Below are positions 1 to 7,307 of a stretch of 10,482 nt of DNA, piece by piece. Source of the stretch: JBCBWG01 sp964579305 (GTDB lineage: Bacteria; Pseudomonadota; Alphaproteobacteria; Rhizobiales; Hyphomicrobiaceae); the NCBI GenBank assembly GCA_964579305.1, contig CAZOGY010000126.1, forward strand, positions 1 to 10,482, read 5' to 3'. Under the pieces are notes generated by a model. It searched no databases. It saw only the letters and a list, made by a program, of their open reading frames with translations, and was not told the origin of the DNA. How positions within the stretch are numbered: position 1 is the first letter of the stretch; the number at the start of each line of letters is the position of its first letter. The position numbers and the translations under genes were made by a program.

Positions 1-52
1 CGCAACGATAATCGCCGCAATGAGCGGGTGTCAACGCAGCCGCGCTGTGGCC

Positions 53-81
53 CGCTTTAGCTCTGTTGCGCTCACGGGCCG
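53..81. repeat. 29-base direct repeat, left copy
   Basis: This copy begins CGCTTTAGCT and is identical over 29 bases to 10454-10482, where the window ends, so the true repeat may be longer on its right side. Both copies lie outside coding sequence. The left copy lies inside a wider inverted repeat, GGCCCG (49-54) with CGGGCC (75-80). It probably belongs to a dispersed intergenic repeat family, which is inference. Confidence 0.75.
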
Positions 82-91
82 CTTTGCGGCC
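77..91. repeat. Perfect hairpin GGCCGC-TTT-GCGGCC
   Basis: A 6-bp perfect stem with a 3-base loop directly follows and partly overlaps the left copy of the 29-base repeat. No T-tract follows on the plus strand, so it is not a convincing terminator. It is more likely part of the repeat element. Confidence 0.45.
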
Positions 92-243
92 TTGGGGCGT
101 GAAGCCGATTGGACGCGACAAGCATTAACGGCTGCTGGGTCACGCCCTTCCCGCGGTCATGCGTGGGGCTCGCCGGTTTTCTGGTGCCGTCAAGCGCCAA
201 ATGCGGCTGAACGTTTCGCAGCGGCAAAACATACAGCGAACAC

Positions 244-284
244 GAATCAATGGTGGCCAATGAGCAACGTCCCAGAGTCAATGG
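244..284. promoter_or_regulatory. Two GANTC methylation sites in a direct repeat upstream of gcrA
   Basis: GAATCAATGG (244-253) and GAGTCAATGG (275-284) form a 10-base direct repeat, GARTCAATGG, with 31 bp from start to start, close to three helical turns. GANTC is the target of the alphaproteobacterial cell-cycle methyltransferase CcrM, and GcrA preferentially acts at promoters with methylated GANTC. The nearest gene is gcrA, about 325 bp downstream. Autoregulation is possible but the distance is long. The sites could instead serve a promoter that reads leftward. Confidence 0.4.
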
Positions 285-392
285 GCGCGGAACGGCTCTG
301 GCCGCCTTGTGCCTGCAGCCGATGGCAAGATAGGAAATGCGTGCCTTCGGGGTTTGGCGTGTTCCACTGTTCGTGCGTGATTGCAAGCCCCT

Positions 393-428
393 CCTGAATG
401 ACGGCAGTGCCGCAGTAATTTATTCAGG
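393..428. promoter_or_regulatory. Nested inverted repeat upstream of gcrA
   Basis: CCTGAAT (393-399) pairs with ATTCAGG (422-428). Inside lies a second palindrome, CGGCA-G-TGCCG (402-412). The 3' side inside the outer stem is AT-rich (cagtaattt), and no long T-run follows. It could be an operator or a terminator for a leftward or rightward transcript. It lies about 180 bp upstream of the gcrA start. Confidence 0.35.
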
Positions 429-608
429 CAAATGGCGCGTTCCGTACCGTTTTCCGTGTTCCGTTCTGTCTCGCGTTCGTAGCCGCGCGTCGAGGTTGCG
501 CGTTTGTCTTCGGCGATGTTCGAAGCTTGCCCTCGTGTCCGCTGCGGCCTGTGACGGCGCGCCTGTGCCTTGGCGCGTCTCAGCGTGATTTCGCAGGGAG
601 CAAGCGAA

Positions 609-1208
609 ATGTCCTGGACCGATGACCGTGTCGAACTTTTGAAGAAACTCTGGACTGAAGGCCTTAGCGCAAGCCAGATCGCCGGCCGCCTTGGTGGCGT
701 GAGCCGCAACGCCGTGATCGGCAAAGTTCACAGGCTCGGACTTGCCGGGCGCGCAACGACATCGCGCAACAAACCGGCACGTGCACGCCCCCGGATCAGC
801 ACCATGAAGCGCGCGACGCGTCCGCGCATGGCGCAACTCGGCAATCCGGCACTGCGTGCACTGTATCAACCCGAGGGCGATCGGTACGTGCCGCCCCCGG
901 AGGAGATCAATATTCCACCCGAAGAGCGCGTGAAGTTGGTGGATCTCACGGAATGCTCATGTCGCTGGCCGATCGGCGATCCGCAAACGCAGGAATTTGG
1001 TTTCTGCACCAACAAGAAAGTGGCCGGTCTGCCCTATTGTGAAGTGCACGCCCGCCGCGCGTTCCAGCCGCCGCAATCGCAGCGCAAACGGGATAAGGCC
1101 GCCGAACCGACTGCCGTTGAAACCACGCCGGCGTTGAGCGACGCCACGCAGCCAGCGGCCGAGCAAACGCCAGCGGCGGCGAAAGCCCCAGAGACGGTCG
1201 ACGCATAG
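609..1208 (+). CDS. gcrA: Cell cycle regulator GcrA
   Basis: GcrA is a sigma-70-associated transcription regulator of alphaproteobacteria that activates cell-cycle genes at CcrM-methylated GANTC promoters. The 199-residue product opens with the family signature MSWTDDRVELLKKLW and a helix-turn-helix region (about residues 3-45, including SASQIAGRLGGVSRNAVIGK). A basic linker (46-75) follows, then the C-terminal sigma-binding region with CRWPIGDP (118-125). C118, C133, C144 and H147 match the conserved Cys/His pattern of the family. HARRAFQP (147-154) is also typical. The last 45 or so residues are an Ala/Pro/Thr/Glu-rich tail, apparently disordered and not seen in the Caulobacter protein as I recall it. 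The ATG at 609 has GGGAG eight bases upstream; an in-frame start at 570 would add 13 residues but lacks family support. The gene is convergent with phoB. Confidence 0.97.
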   Translation: MSWTDDRVELLKKLWTEGLSASQIAGRLGGVSRNAVIGKVHRLGLAGRATTSRNKPARARPRISTMKRATRPRMAQLGNPALRALYQPEGDRYVPPPEEINIPPEERVKLVDLTECSCRWPIGDPQTQEFGFCTNKKVAGLPYCEVHARRAFQPPQSQRKRDKAAEPTAVETTPALSDATQPAAEQTPAAAKAPETVDA

Positions 1209-1229
1209 ACCGCTTGAAGGTTTGGAAAT

Positions 1230-1252
1230 CCGGCCGGTCCGAGACCGGCCGG
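1230..1252. terminator. GC-rich hairpin between gcrA and phoB
   Basis: A perfect 10-bp stem, CCGGCCGGTC / GACCGGCCGG, closes a CGA loop 21 bases after the gcrA stop. The plus-strand flank has no T-run. On the minus strand the stem is followed by ATTTCC, a weak U-rich tail. It probably acts as a shared, bidirectional transcription barrier between the two convergent genes. The stem is seen directly; its function is inferred. Confidence 0.55.
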
Positions 1253-1296
1253 TCCGCCACACCGGCCTCAGCAGATCAGTGACATAAACCACTTGT

Positions 1297-1324
1297 GCCG
1301 CCCGCTGAACACGCGGACGGCGGC
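1297..1324 (-). terminator. Hairpin directly after phoB stop
   Basis: GCCGCC (1297-1302) pairs with GGCGGC (1319-1324). An inner CGC/GCG stem (1303-1305 with 1313-1315) leaves a 3-base bulge. On the minus strand it begins two bases after the phoB stop codon. The following sequence is ACAAGTGGTTT, so the U-tract is poor. It may be a weak terminator or an mRNA-stabilising 3' stem at the end of the pst-pho transcript. Confidence 0.4.
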
Positions 1325-1326
1325 TG

Positions 1327-2022
1327 TTAATTCGTGGGCCGCTCGCCAAACACATATCCGGCACCGCGCACCGTGCGGATCGGATCGCGCTCCTTGCCGC
1401 GGATCAGCGCCTTTCGCAGACGGCCGATGTGCACATCAACGGTCCGCTCATCAACGAAGGCATCCCGGCCCCAAACCCCGTCCAGGAGCTGCGTCCGCGA
1501 CAGCACCCGTCCAGGGCTTTCCATCAAGAACTCCAACAGGCGGAATTCGGTCGGACCAAGCCGGATCTCGCGCTGGCCGCGTGTCACACGGTGTGCGGCG
1601 CGATCCAGTTCAATGTCGGAGACCGCAAGGACATCAGCCAGCCGATCGGGCGCCGTGCGCCGCAGGATCGCTTTCACACGGGCCATCAACTCCGGCAATG
1701 AAAACGGCTTGACCACATAGTCGTCGGCGCCGGTCGACAACCCGCGAATCCGGTCGCTTTCCTCGCCGCGCGCGGTCAGCATCAGGATTGGGATGCTGCG
1801 TGTCTCTGGCTTGGAACGAAGGCGCCGGCAGATTTCTATCCCTGAAACCTGCGGCAGCATCCAATCCAGGATCACGAGATCCGGGCGCTCTTCCAGCACG
1901 AGGATTTCGGCCTCTTCGCCCGTTTCAGAATGACAACAGGCAAAACCTTCCGCCTGAAGATTGTAGCAGAGCGTTTCGGCGAGAGGGATCTCGTCCTCAA
2001 CGACCAGGACCTTCGCACTCAT
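1327..2022 (-). CDS. phoB: Phosphate regulon response regulator PhoB
   Basis: PhoB is the DNA-binding response regulator that PhoR phosphorylates under phosphate limitation; it then activates Pho-box promoters such as those of pst genes. The 231-residue product has the normal family length. Its receiver domain (about 1-120) shows the acidic pair E9/D10, phospho-acceptor D53 in VILDWMLP, T83 in LMLTAR and K105 in VVKPF. The OmpR/PhoB-type winged helix (about 130-228) contains GPTEFRLLEFLMESPGRVLS, RTVDVHIGRLRKAL and the closing hairpin IRTVRGAGYVF. The ATG at 2022 follows GGAGG with a 9-base spacing. It is the last gene of the block, 92 bp after phoU, and its stop is followed closely by hairpins. 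The Pho context favours PhoB over other OmpR-family members. Confidence 0.97.
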   Translation of the reverse strand: MSAKVLVVEDEIPLAETLCYNLQAEGFACCHSETGEEAEILVLEERPDLVILDWMLPQVSGIEICRRLRSKPETRSIPILMLTARGEESDRIRGLSTGADDYVVKPFSLPELMARVKAILRRTAPDRLADVLAVSDIELDRAAHRVTRGQREIRLGPTEFRLLEFLMESPGRVLSRTQLLDGVWGRDAFVDERTVDVHIGRLRKALIRGKERDPIRTVRGAGYVFGERPTN

Positions 2023-2114
2023 TCTCGTCTGCCTCCGTCAATCCGCAGCGCAAACCGATGTAACGCCAGTGGTTTGTGCGCAAAAGCTGCAAAGCAACCG
2101 CAACCCGGCTTGTG

Positions 2115-2825
2115 TCAGTCTCCACGCATCAGGGTTGTACTTGTCGTATCGCCTTTTGGACGTGCCTCGGTCAAAGCCACGCCGCGCACGACGAAATGCA
2201 CGGTCTCGGCGATGTTGGTGGTGTGATCGCCAATGCGTTCAAGGTTTTTCGCCCCGAATAGCAAATGCGTGCACAGGCCAATGTTGCGCGGGTCCTCCAT
2301 CATGTAGGTCAGGAGTTCGCGGAATACAGAATTGTACGTCGCATCAAGGTGTTCGTCCTGGTGCCAGACCGACATCGCAAGCTCGGCGTTGCGCTCAGCA
2401 TATGCGTCCAGCACTTCTTTAAGCTGCGCCATCGCCAGTTCCACCATGCGCTGCAGCCCGGAGATCAGTGGGCGCGGGTAGGGTTCGCTTGCGATGACGA
2501 GAACACGCTTCGATATATTTTTGGCCAGATCACCGATGCGCTCGAGATCCGAGGCAATCCGCATGACGGCCATGATCTGGCGCAGGTCATTTGCCATGGG
2601 CTGGCGCCGGGCGATGAGCTGGACGGCCTGTTCTTCGATCTCGTTTTGCAAGGCGTCGACAGCGCGGTCGCGGGCAATCACGCGGTTGGCCAAGGCCGGA
2701 TCGCGACGTTCGAGCGCTGCGGCAGACCAAGCAAGCAGGTCTTCGCAGATCCCACCCATTTGCGCGAGTTTGCGGTCAAGCGCAGCAAGTTCCTCGTTGT
2801 AGGCACGTACGGTATGCTCGGTCAT
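2115..2825 (-). CDS. phoU: Phosphate transport system regulator PhoU
   Basis: PhoU is a cytoplasmic helical protein that couples the Pst transporter to the PhoR kinase and keeps the Pho response off when phosphate is plentiful. The 236-residue product has the usual length and two PhoU repeats of three-helix bundles. Each carries the metal-binding signature: SDLERIGDLAKNI (92-104) and KNLERIGDHTTNI (193-205). The N-terminus, MTEHTVRAYNEELAALDRKL, aligns with other alphaproteobacterial PhoU starts. I therefore take the ATG at 2825, although the Shine-Dalgarno is poor: AAGG only 2 bases away, GGGA 10 bases away. The same frame stays open another 116 codons upstream to a TTG at 3173, but that part has no PhoU-like sequence. 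phoU lies 756 bp after pstB, which is unusually far. Confidence 0.95.
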   Translation of the reverse strand: MTEHTVRAYNEELAALDRKLAQMGGICEDLLAWSAAALERRDPALANRVIARDRAVDALQNEIEEQAVQLIARRQPMANDLRQIMAVMRIASDLERIGDLAKNISKRVLVIASEPYPRPLISGLQRMVELAMAQLKEVLDAYAERNAELAMSVWHQDEHLDATYNSVFRELLTYMMEDPRNIGLCTHLLFGAKNLERIGDHTTNIAETVHFVVRGVALTEARPKGDTTSTTLMRGD

Positions 2826-3581
2826 CACCTTGGCGTCCCAGTGCACCACACCCCAGGCGCGCGTCGCCTCTGCAGCGTTTTCAGCCGGTCGTCTCGGCCG
2901 CTTCACCCGAGCACGGCTTGACGGTGAGCCCGCACCACAATGGGGCCGCGGCATCACCACTCGTTCGGCCACCTCGTGCGATGCGCGCACGAACCGCGAC
3001 ATACCCGTGGTCCGCAGCACTGGGTATTCCAGTGTTTCAGCGCTGCCTGGCAGATACCGATCGCGATCCGGCATCTGACGGGCATCGCGGACGGGGCGGC
3101 CAAGCTGCGCAGTGACCCGATCGCAGCGGTTGTTAAGTTGGCCGGTTCCTTGGCGCTGGATCATCGCGCCCAACGCAACAGGCGACCGTGACGCGCATCA
3201 AGCAGCGACGCGGCAAAGCCGCAGTTTGGTTCTCGACCATTACACGCGTACCGGTGCAGTGGTCTCACAAGGTCGTCGTTCACCGCACACGATCGGCGCC
3301 ACCAACACGCCGTCGCCGTGGCCTCAAGACTTGGCCAAACCCGCTGCGACCCTAACCACCCTGAGGCCTCAGTCACGCCGGATATCGTTCCGCTCAACTG
3401 CTCGCGGCAAAGGGCGACTGCGTATCGCGGAAATACCGCTTGGCCGCGACCGACGATCGGTTCAAAGCTTCGTCGTTGCAGTCCGCCAGCGCGCGGGAAC
3501 GCCGTTGTCCGTAGGCCAAGCGAGGCCCGGCTGTTGGCCTCACTTGTTGTCGTGCTGGTCAGCCGTTTCCAACGTTTGTTC
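2826..3581. other. 756-bp stretch without a recognisable gene between pstB and phoU
   Basis: pstB and phoU are normally separated by a few tens of bases. Here the gap holds only weak open frames. The phoU frame is open from 3173 downward, another minus-strand frame running in from 3655 (inside the pstB end) stops at 3161, and several plus-strand frames are open. None reads like a known protein, and the peptides are rich in Arg, Ser and Trp/Cys as random GC-rich frames are. Visible structure includes the perfect 12-base palindrome CTGAGGCCTCAG (3361-3372), a hairpin ACCGA-CGA-TCGGT near 3449-3461, and GGCCTCA at 3320, 3365 and 3536. I find no terminator after pstB and no clear promoter. It may be a decayed gene, a regulatory leader for phoU-phoB, or an inserted intergenic element. 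Confidence 0.6.
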
Positions 3582-4409
3582 TTAGCCGAAACGACCCGTG
3601 ATGTAGTCCTGCGTCCGCTGATCCTGCGGGTTGGTGAAGATTTGGTTGGTGTCACCTTCTTCGACCAAATAGCCCAGGTGGAAAAATGCCGTGCGCTGAG
3701 AGACGCGCGCTGCCTGCTGCATGGAGTGCGTCACGATCATGATCGTGTAGTTCTGACGCAGCTCGTCGATCAGCTCTTCCACTTTCGCAGTTGCGATTGG
3801 GTCCAGAGCCGAGCACGGCTCGTCCATCAAGATCACATCTGGCTTCGTCGCAATGGCACGTGCGATGCACAAACGTTGCTGCTGACCACCCGACAGACCC
3901 GTGCCCGTATCGTGCAGACGATCCTTGACCTCGCCGAACAGGCCAGCTTTGTGCAAGCTCGTCTCAACCAGTTCGTCCAACTCGGACTTAGAAGCGGTCA
4001 GACCGTGGATGCGCGGACCATAGGCGATGTTTTCGTAGATCGACTTTGGGAACGGGTTTGGTTTCTGGAAAACCATGCCGACGCGCGCGCGTAATTCGAC
4101 GACGTCGAGATCGGGGTCATAGATGTCCTGACCGTCGATTTCGATGTGGCCGCCCACGCGAGCGACCGGGATCACGTCGTTCATGCGGTTGATGCAGCGC
4201 AGGAATGTTGACTTGCCGCAGCCCGATGGTCCGATCAACGACATGACGGCGTTCTGCGGCACGTCCAAGTCAACATCGAACAGGGCTTGCTTCTCACCGT
4301 AGTGAACGGTGACTTTACGCGCCTGAACTTTCGGCGGCTGGTTGCTTGCTGCGTTGTCAGCAGCGTTGCCAGCCATCGTCGGATTTGCGGTGTCGACAGT
4401 CGTATCCAT
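3582..4409 (-). CDS. pstB: Phosphate ABC transporter ATP-binding protein PstB
   Basis: PstB is the ATPase that drives phosphate import through PstC-PstA at the inner membrane. The 275-residue product shows every ABC motif: Walker A GPSGCGKS (60-67), Q-loop Q115 in VFQKPNPFP, signature LSGGQQQRL (172-180), Walker B VILMDEP (192-198) with SALDP after it, and H-loop H228 in VTHS. KPNPFPKSIYENIAYGPRIHG (116-136) is diagnostic for PstB within the ABC family. A roughly 25-residue Asn/Ala-rich N-terminal extension precedes the core. I chose the ATG at 4409, seven bases after GAGG; the GTG just before it (4412) is only four bases from the same site. pstA ends 13 bp upstream, so the two are surely co-transcribed. 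phoU is unusually distant downstream. Confidence 0.97.
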   Translation of the reverse strand: MDTTVDTANPTMAGNAADNAASNQPPKVQARKVTVHYGEKQALFDVDLDVPQNAVMSLIGPSGCGKSTFLRCINRMNDVIPVARVGGHIEIDGQDIYDPDLDVVELRARVGMVFQKPNPFPKSIYENIAYGPRIHGLTASKSELDELVETSLHKAGLFGEVKDRLHDTGTGLSGGQQQRLCIARAIATKPDVILMDEPCSALDPIATAKVEELIDELRQNYTIMIVTHSMQQAARVSQRTAFFHLGYLVEEGDTNQIFTNPQDQRTQDYITGRFG

Positions 4410-4422
4410 CACGGAACCTCGC

Positions 4423-5745
4423 TTACCATTTGCGCTCGAACCGGCGACGCAAGATCACGGCGGCCAAGTTCATGACGAAGAGGAAAAGAAGAAGAATGAT
4501 CGTTGCACCAGCGGTGCGCTCAACGAAGCCCCGCTCAGCCGACGTCGCCCACATGTAGATTTGGACGGGCAACGCAGTTGCTGGCTCAAGTGGCGTAGAA
4601 GGTGCGTCGACCACGAACGCGACCATGCCGATCATCAAAAGCGGTGCAGTTTCACCAAGCGCCTGCACGAGGCCGATGATCGTCCCGGTCAGAATACCAG
4701 GAAGCGCAAGCGGCAGCGTGTGGTGAAACAGCGTTTGCATTTTCGATGCGCCAACGCCGAGGGCCGCTTCACGAATGGACGGCGGCACGGCGCGGATGGC
4801 TGCACGCGTAGCGATAATGACAGTTGGCAGCGTCATCAACGAAAGCACCAGGCCGCCAACCAGCGAAGCCGAGCGCGGCAAGCCAAAGAAGTTGATGAAC
4901 ACCGCAAGACCAAGCAGACCGAACACGATCGACGGCACGGCCGCGAGGTTGTTGATGTTCACCTCGATGACGTCGGTCAGCCAGTTCTTCGGCGCGAACT
5001 CTTCCAGGTATGCGGCGGCGGCAACACCCAGCGGAACCGCCAGGAACACAACCGTCAGCATCATGAAGAAAGAGCCGATCAGCGCGACGAAGACACCTGC
5101 CGTTTCCGGCTGCGATGAGGCGCCGAATGCAAACAAGCCCGTGTTGAAGTTGCGCACCAAACGACCATCGGCGACGAGTTGGTCGACCCAGGCCACTTGC
5201 TGGTCGTTCAATTGACGCCGCTCGCTTGGCGTATCACGGCTGATCGTGCCCTTGAGAAGAGCATCGACATTGCCGTGTGCCAAGACTTCGATGTCGACCG
5301 TCTTGCCGATCAACGATGGGTCGGCGAGAACGCGATTGCGGATCTGAACGTCGACGCCGCGCGACAACAACCCATTGAGAAGCCGGCGTGTCCGGCGGTC
5401 GGGACGCGTCTCAAAGCCCAGTTCCCGATAGAGAGCCCGGCGCGCCAGAAGCGTATAATCCGCTCGGCGCAATGTGCTCTCGTCGGTCTCTCCGTTCGGC
5501 GACACTTCCGCTGGGTCAATGTTGACCGACAACGTCATGCTAGACTGAAGAAATGCGCTCCACCCGTTCGAAATGATCGAGCTAAAGAGCAGCACAAGGA
5601 AGCCGAGACCCAGAAGGATCGCGAACAGCCCGTAGGCCTGATAGCGACGTTCAGCGGCATAGCGCTTCTTCAAACGCGCCTGGTTGTTGTGCGCGGAGCC
5701 GGCGCGGGCGGCAGTTCTTCCGGCAGCGGTATCTGTGGTCGCCAT
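4423..5745 (-). CDS. pstA: Phosphate ABC transporter permease PstA
   Basis: PstA is one of the two membrane channel subunits of the high-affinity phosphate importer. The 440-residue product is the long form: a basic cytoplasmic N-terminus (1-35), a first membrane helix (about 37-58), a soluble periplasmic domain (about 65-212) and then the permease core. Core helices lie near 217-245, 268-288, 292-312, 347-375 and 411-432. The EAA-type loop that contacts PstB is REAALGVGASKMQTLFHHTLPLALPGI (325-351). GETAPLLMIG (364-373) and NNLAAVPSIVFGLLGL (265-280) are typical PstA sequence. The ATG overlaps the pstC stop as TGATG, which implies translational coupling. The long N-terminal domain is common in alphaproteobacterial PstA; its role is not well defined. 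E. coli PstA lacks it. Confidence 0.96.
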   Translation of the reverse strand: MATTDTAAGRTAARAGSAHNNQARLKKRYAAERRYQAYGLFAILLGLGFLVLLFSSIISNGWSAFLQSSMTLSVNIDPAEVSPNGETDESTLRRADYTLLARRALYRELGFETRPDRRTRRLLNGLLSRGVDVQIRNRVLADPSLIGKTVDIEVLAHGNVDALLKGTISRDTPSERRQLNDQQVAWVDQLVADGRLVRNFNTGLFAFGASSQPETAGVFVALIGSFFMMLTVVFLAVPLGVAAAAYLEEFAPKNWLTDVIEVNINNLAAVPSIVFGLLGLAVFINFFGLPRSASLVGGLVLSLMTLPTVIIATRAAIRAVPPSIREAALGVGASKMQTLFHHTLPLALPGILTGTIIGLVQALGETAPLLMIGMVAFVVDAPSTPLEPATALPVQIYMWATSAERGFVERTAGATIILLLFLFVMNLAAVILRRRFERKW

Positions 5746-7244
5746 CAGTCGTACTGCTCCTTGTACTTGCGCACGATGTAGAGCGCATAAACGTTCATCG
5801 CCAGCGTGATCACAAACAGCGTCAGGCCCAGTGCGAAGGCCACGAGCGTTTGCGGGCTGTTGAATTCGAGGTCACCGGTCAACTGAGACACGATCTTCAC
5901 GGTGATCGTGGTCATCGGCTCGCCAGGGTTGAGCGTCATGTTGGCTGCGGCACCGGCGGCCAACACCACGATCATGGTCTCGCCGATTGCGCGCGAAGCG
6001 GCGAGCAGAACCGCGCCGACAATCCCAGGAAGTGCGGCAGGCAAGATCACGCGCTTAATCGTTTCTGACTTCGTCGCGCCGAGCCCGAGCGAGCCTTCGC
6101 GCAGGGATTGCGGCACCGAAGAGATGATGTCGTCGGACAATGACGAAACGAACGGGATAATCATGATCCCCATCACGAGACCGGCGGTGAGGACCGATAT
6201 CGCGTTGATCTCAATCGGCAGCCCGGTTGTCGCGTTGATCCAATCCGCACTGTCTCGAAGGAACGGGCCGAAGGTGATCAGCGCGAAGAAGCCGTAAACA
6301 ATGGTCGGAATACCTGCGAGCACCTCAAGCAACGGCTTGGCAAAACCGCGGAAGGTGCTTCCAGCATACTCTGACAAATAGATCGCGGCGAACAGCCCGA
6401 TCGGCACCGCGACGAGCAGCGCAATAATCGAGATGTAAAGCGTGCCCCAGAGCAGCGGGATAAAGCCAAACTGACCCTCGCCGCGGTTTGCGTCGGCCGA
6501 CGTAAAGCGCGGATCCCAGACGGTGCCCAAATAGAAGTTGGACGGGGAGACTTCCTGGAAGAACCGGATGCTTTCAAACACGACCGACATCACAATGCCG
6601 ATTGTGGTCAGGATCGCGACGGTCGAGGCGACGATTAAGCCGCTGAGAATGACGCGCTCAACGATGTTGCGCGCCTGCATGCGGGGCCGGATTTGCGTAT
6701 ATCCCCAAGCGAAACCCAGCGCAGCCAGAAGCGCGACAAGTGCGGTCCGCCCCCAGACACTGTAATCCTCGTAAACAACCTGGTCGTAGGCGGCTTTGAT
6801 CTGGAACTTGTCGGGGTTTGCGCCGAGGATCACCCCGTTATCGCGCAGCAGTTGCGCACCGGCCTCGAGCGTGTTTGTTCCGTACACCGAACCATAGAGA
6901 CGGCGACGATCCTCTGGGGACAACGACCGGACGCCTTCAGCGATCGAGTTGATGCGCCCCATCGCGAGGTCTTTTTCGGCCGAACTCAGGTTATCTGTCT
7001 GAACCGGCAATTCCGAGCGCACGATATTCGCGACGACCCGCGGCGACGTCGCCCCCCAAAGGAGCGCAACGATCAAGGCCGGCAGAACCGTCCAAATGAG
7101 GAGATAGGCGCCATAATAACCCAGGCGGGAGTGGAGCTTGATGCCTTGGTGTTTACTGGCAGCCGCGCGCGCTTTTGCGACGCCGACCAGAAAGGCCACC
7201 AAGCCGGCAATCAACAAGCCCACGATAATCGTTTGGAGTGACAC
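5745..7244 (-). CDS. pstC: Phosphate ABC transporter permease PstC
   Basis: PstC pairs with PstA to form the phosphate channel in the inner membrane. The 499-residue product is much longer than E. coli PstC (about 320). An N-terminal part has helices near 4-23 and 43-63, a soluble loop (65-160) and helices near 165-182 and 195-222. The permease core (about 225-499) contains LEVLAGIPTIVYGFFAL (306-322), the EAA loop REGSLGLGATKSETIKRVILPAALPGI (382-408) and SRAIGETMIVVLAAG (417-431), all typical of PstC. I chose the GTG at 7244, with GAGG six bases upstream. A GTG at 7292 would add 16 residues but has no ribosome site. It lies 207 bp downstream of pstS, beyond a terminator-like hairpin and an inverted repeat, and it overlaps pstA by one base. 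Confidence 0.95.
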   Translation of the reverse strand: MSLQTIIVGLLIAGLVAFLVGVAKARAAASKHQGIKLHSRLGYYGAYLLIWTVLPALIVALLWGATSPRVVANIVRSELPVQTDNLSSAEKDLAMGRINSIAEGVRSLSPEDRRRLYGSVYGTNTLEAGAQLLRDNGVILGANPDKFQIKAAYDQVVYEDYSVWGRTALVALLAALGFAWGYTQIRPRMQARNIVERVILSGLIVASTVAILTTIGIVMSVVFESIRFFQEVSPSNFYLGTVWDPRFTSADANRGEGQFGFIPLLWGTLYISIIALLVAVPIGLFAAIYLSEYAGSTFRGFAKPLLEVLAGIPTIVYGFFALITFGPFLRDSADWINATTGLPIEINAISVLTAGLVMGIMIIPFVSSLSDDIISSVPQSLREGSLGLGATKSETIKRVILPAALPGIVGAVLLAASRAIGETMIVVLAAGAAANMTLNPGEPMTTITVKIVSQLTGDLEFNSPQTLVAFALGLTLFVITLAMNVYALYIVRKYKEQYD

Positions 7245-7307
7245 GGAGCGCCTCGCGAATAACGGCAAACTGGTGCGGATTTGGCTAACCACAGCAACGG
7301 CGCAGCG

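Larger units (their letters stand above)
1..608. other. Gene-free stretch upstream of gcrA
   Basis: I find no coding sequence that can be supported here on either strand. The open frames are short, overlap one another in several frames, and read as low-complexity Arg/Ser/Cys-rich peptides with no recognisable domain. The stretch does hold DNA structure: one copy of the 29-base repeat (53-81), a perfect 6-bp hairpin with a TTT loop (77-91), two GANTC sites inside a 10-base direct repeat (244-284), a nested inverted repeat (393-428) and spaced CCGT motifs (442-464). About 200-350 bases of it probably form the gcrA promoter region. The first part may belong to the intergenic region of a gene outside the window. 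Confidence 0.6.

Noticed and set aside
20..397. 125-codon plus-strand open frame near the left end
   Set aside because: It runs through the 29-base repeat and a hairpin, its peptide has no recognisable family, and it lacks a clear ribosome site.
278..869. Two minus-strand open frames (278-724 and 420-869) reaching into gcrA
   Set aside because: They overlap the conserved gcrA coding region and read as Arg/Thr/Ala-rich peptides without a domain.
3318..4094. 258-codon plus-strand open frame over the pstB 3' half and part of the gap
   Set aside because: Most of it is antisense to PstB, and the remaining part has no domain or ribosome site that supports a gene.
4342..5118. 258-codon plus-strand open frame opposite pstA
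   Set aside because: It is an antisense shadow of PstA, full of Arg/His/Gln, as expected from the complement of membrane-protein codons.
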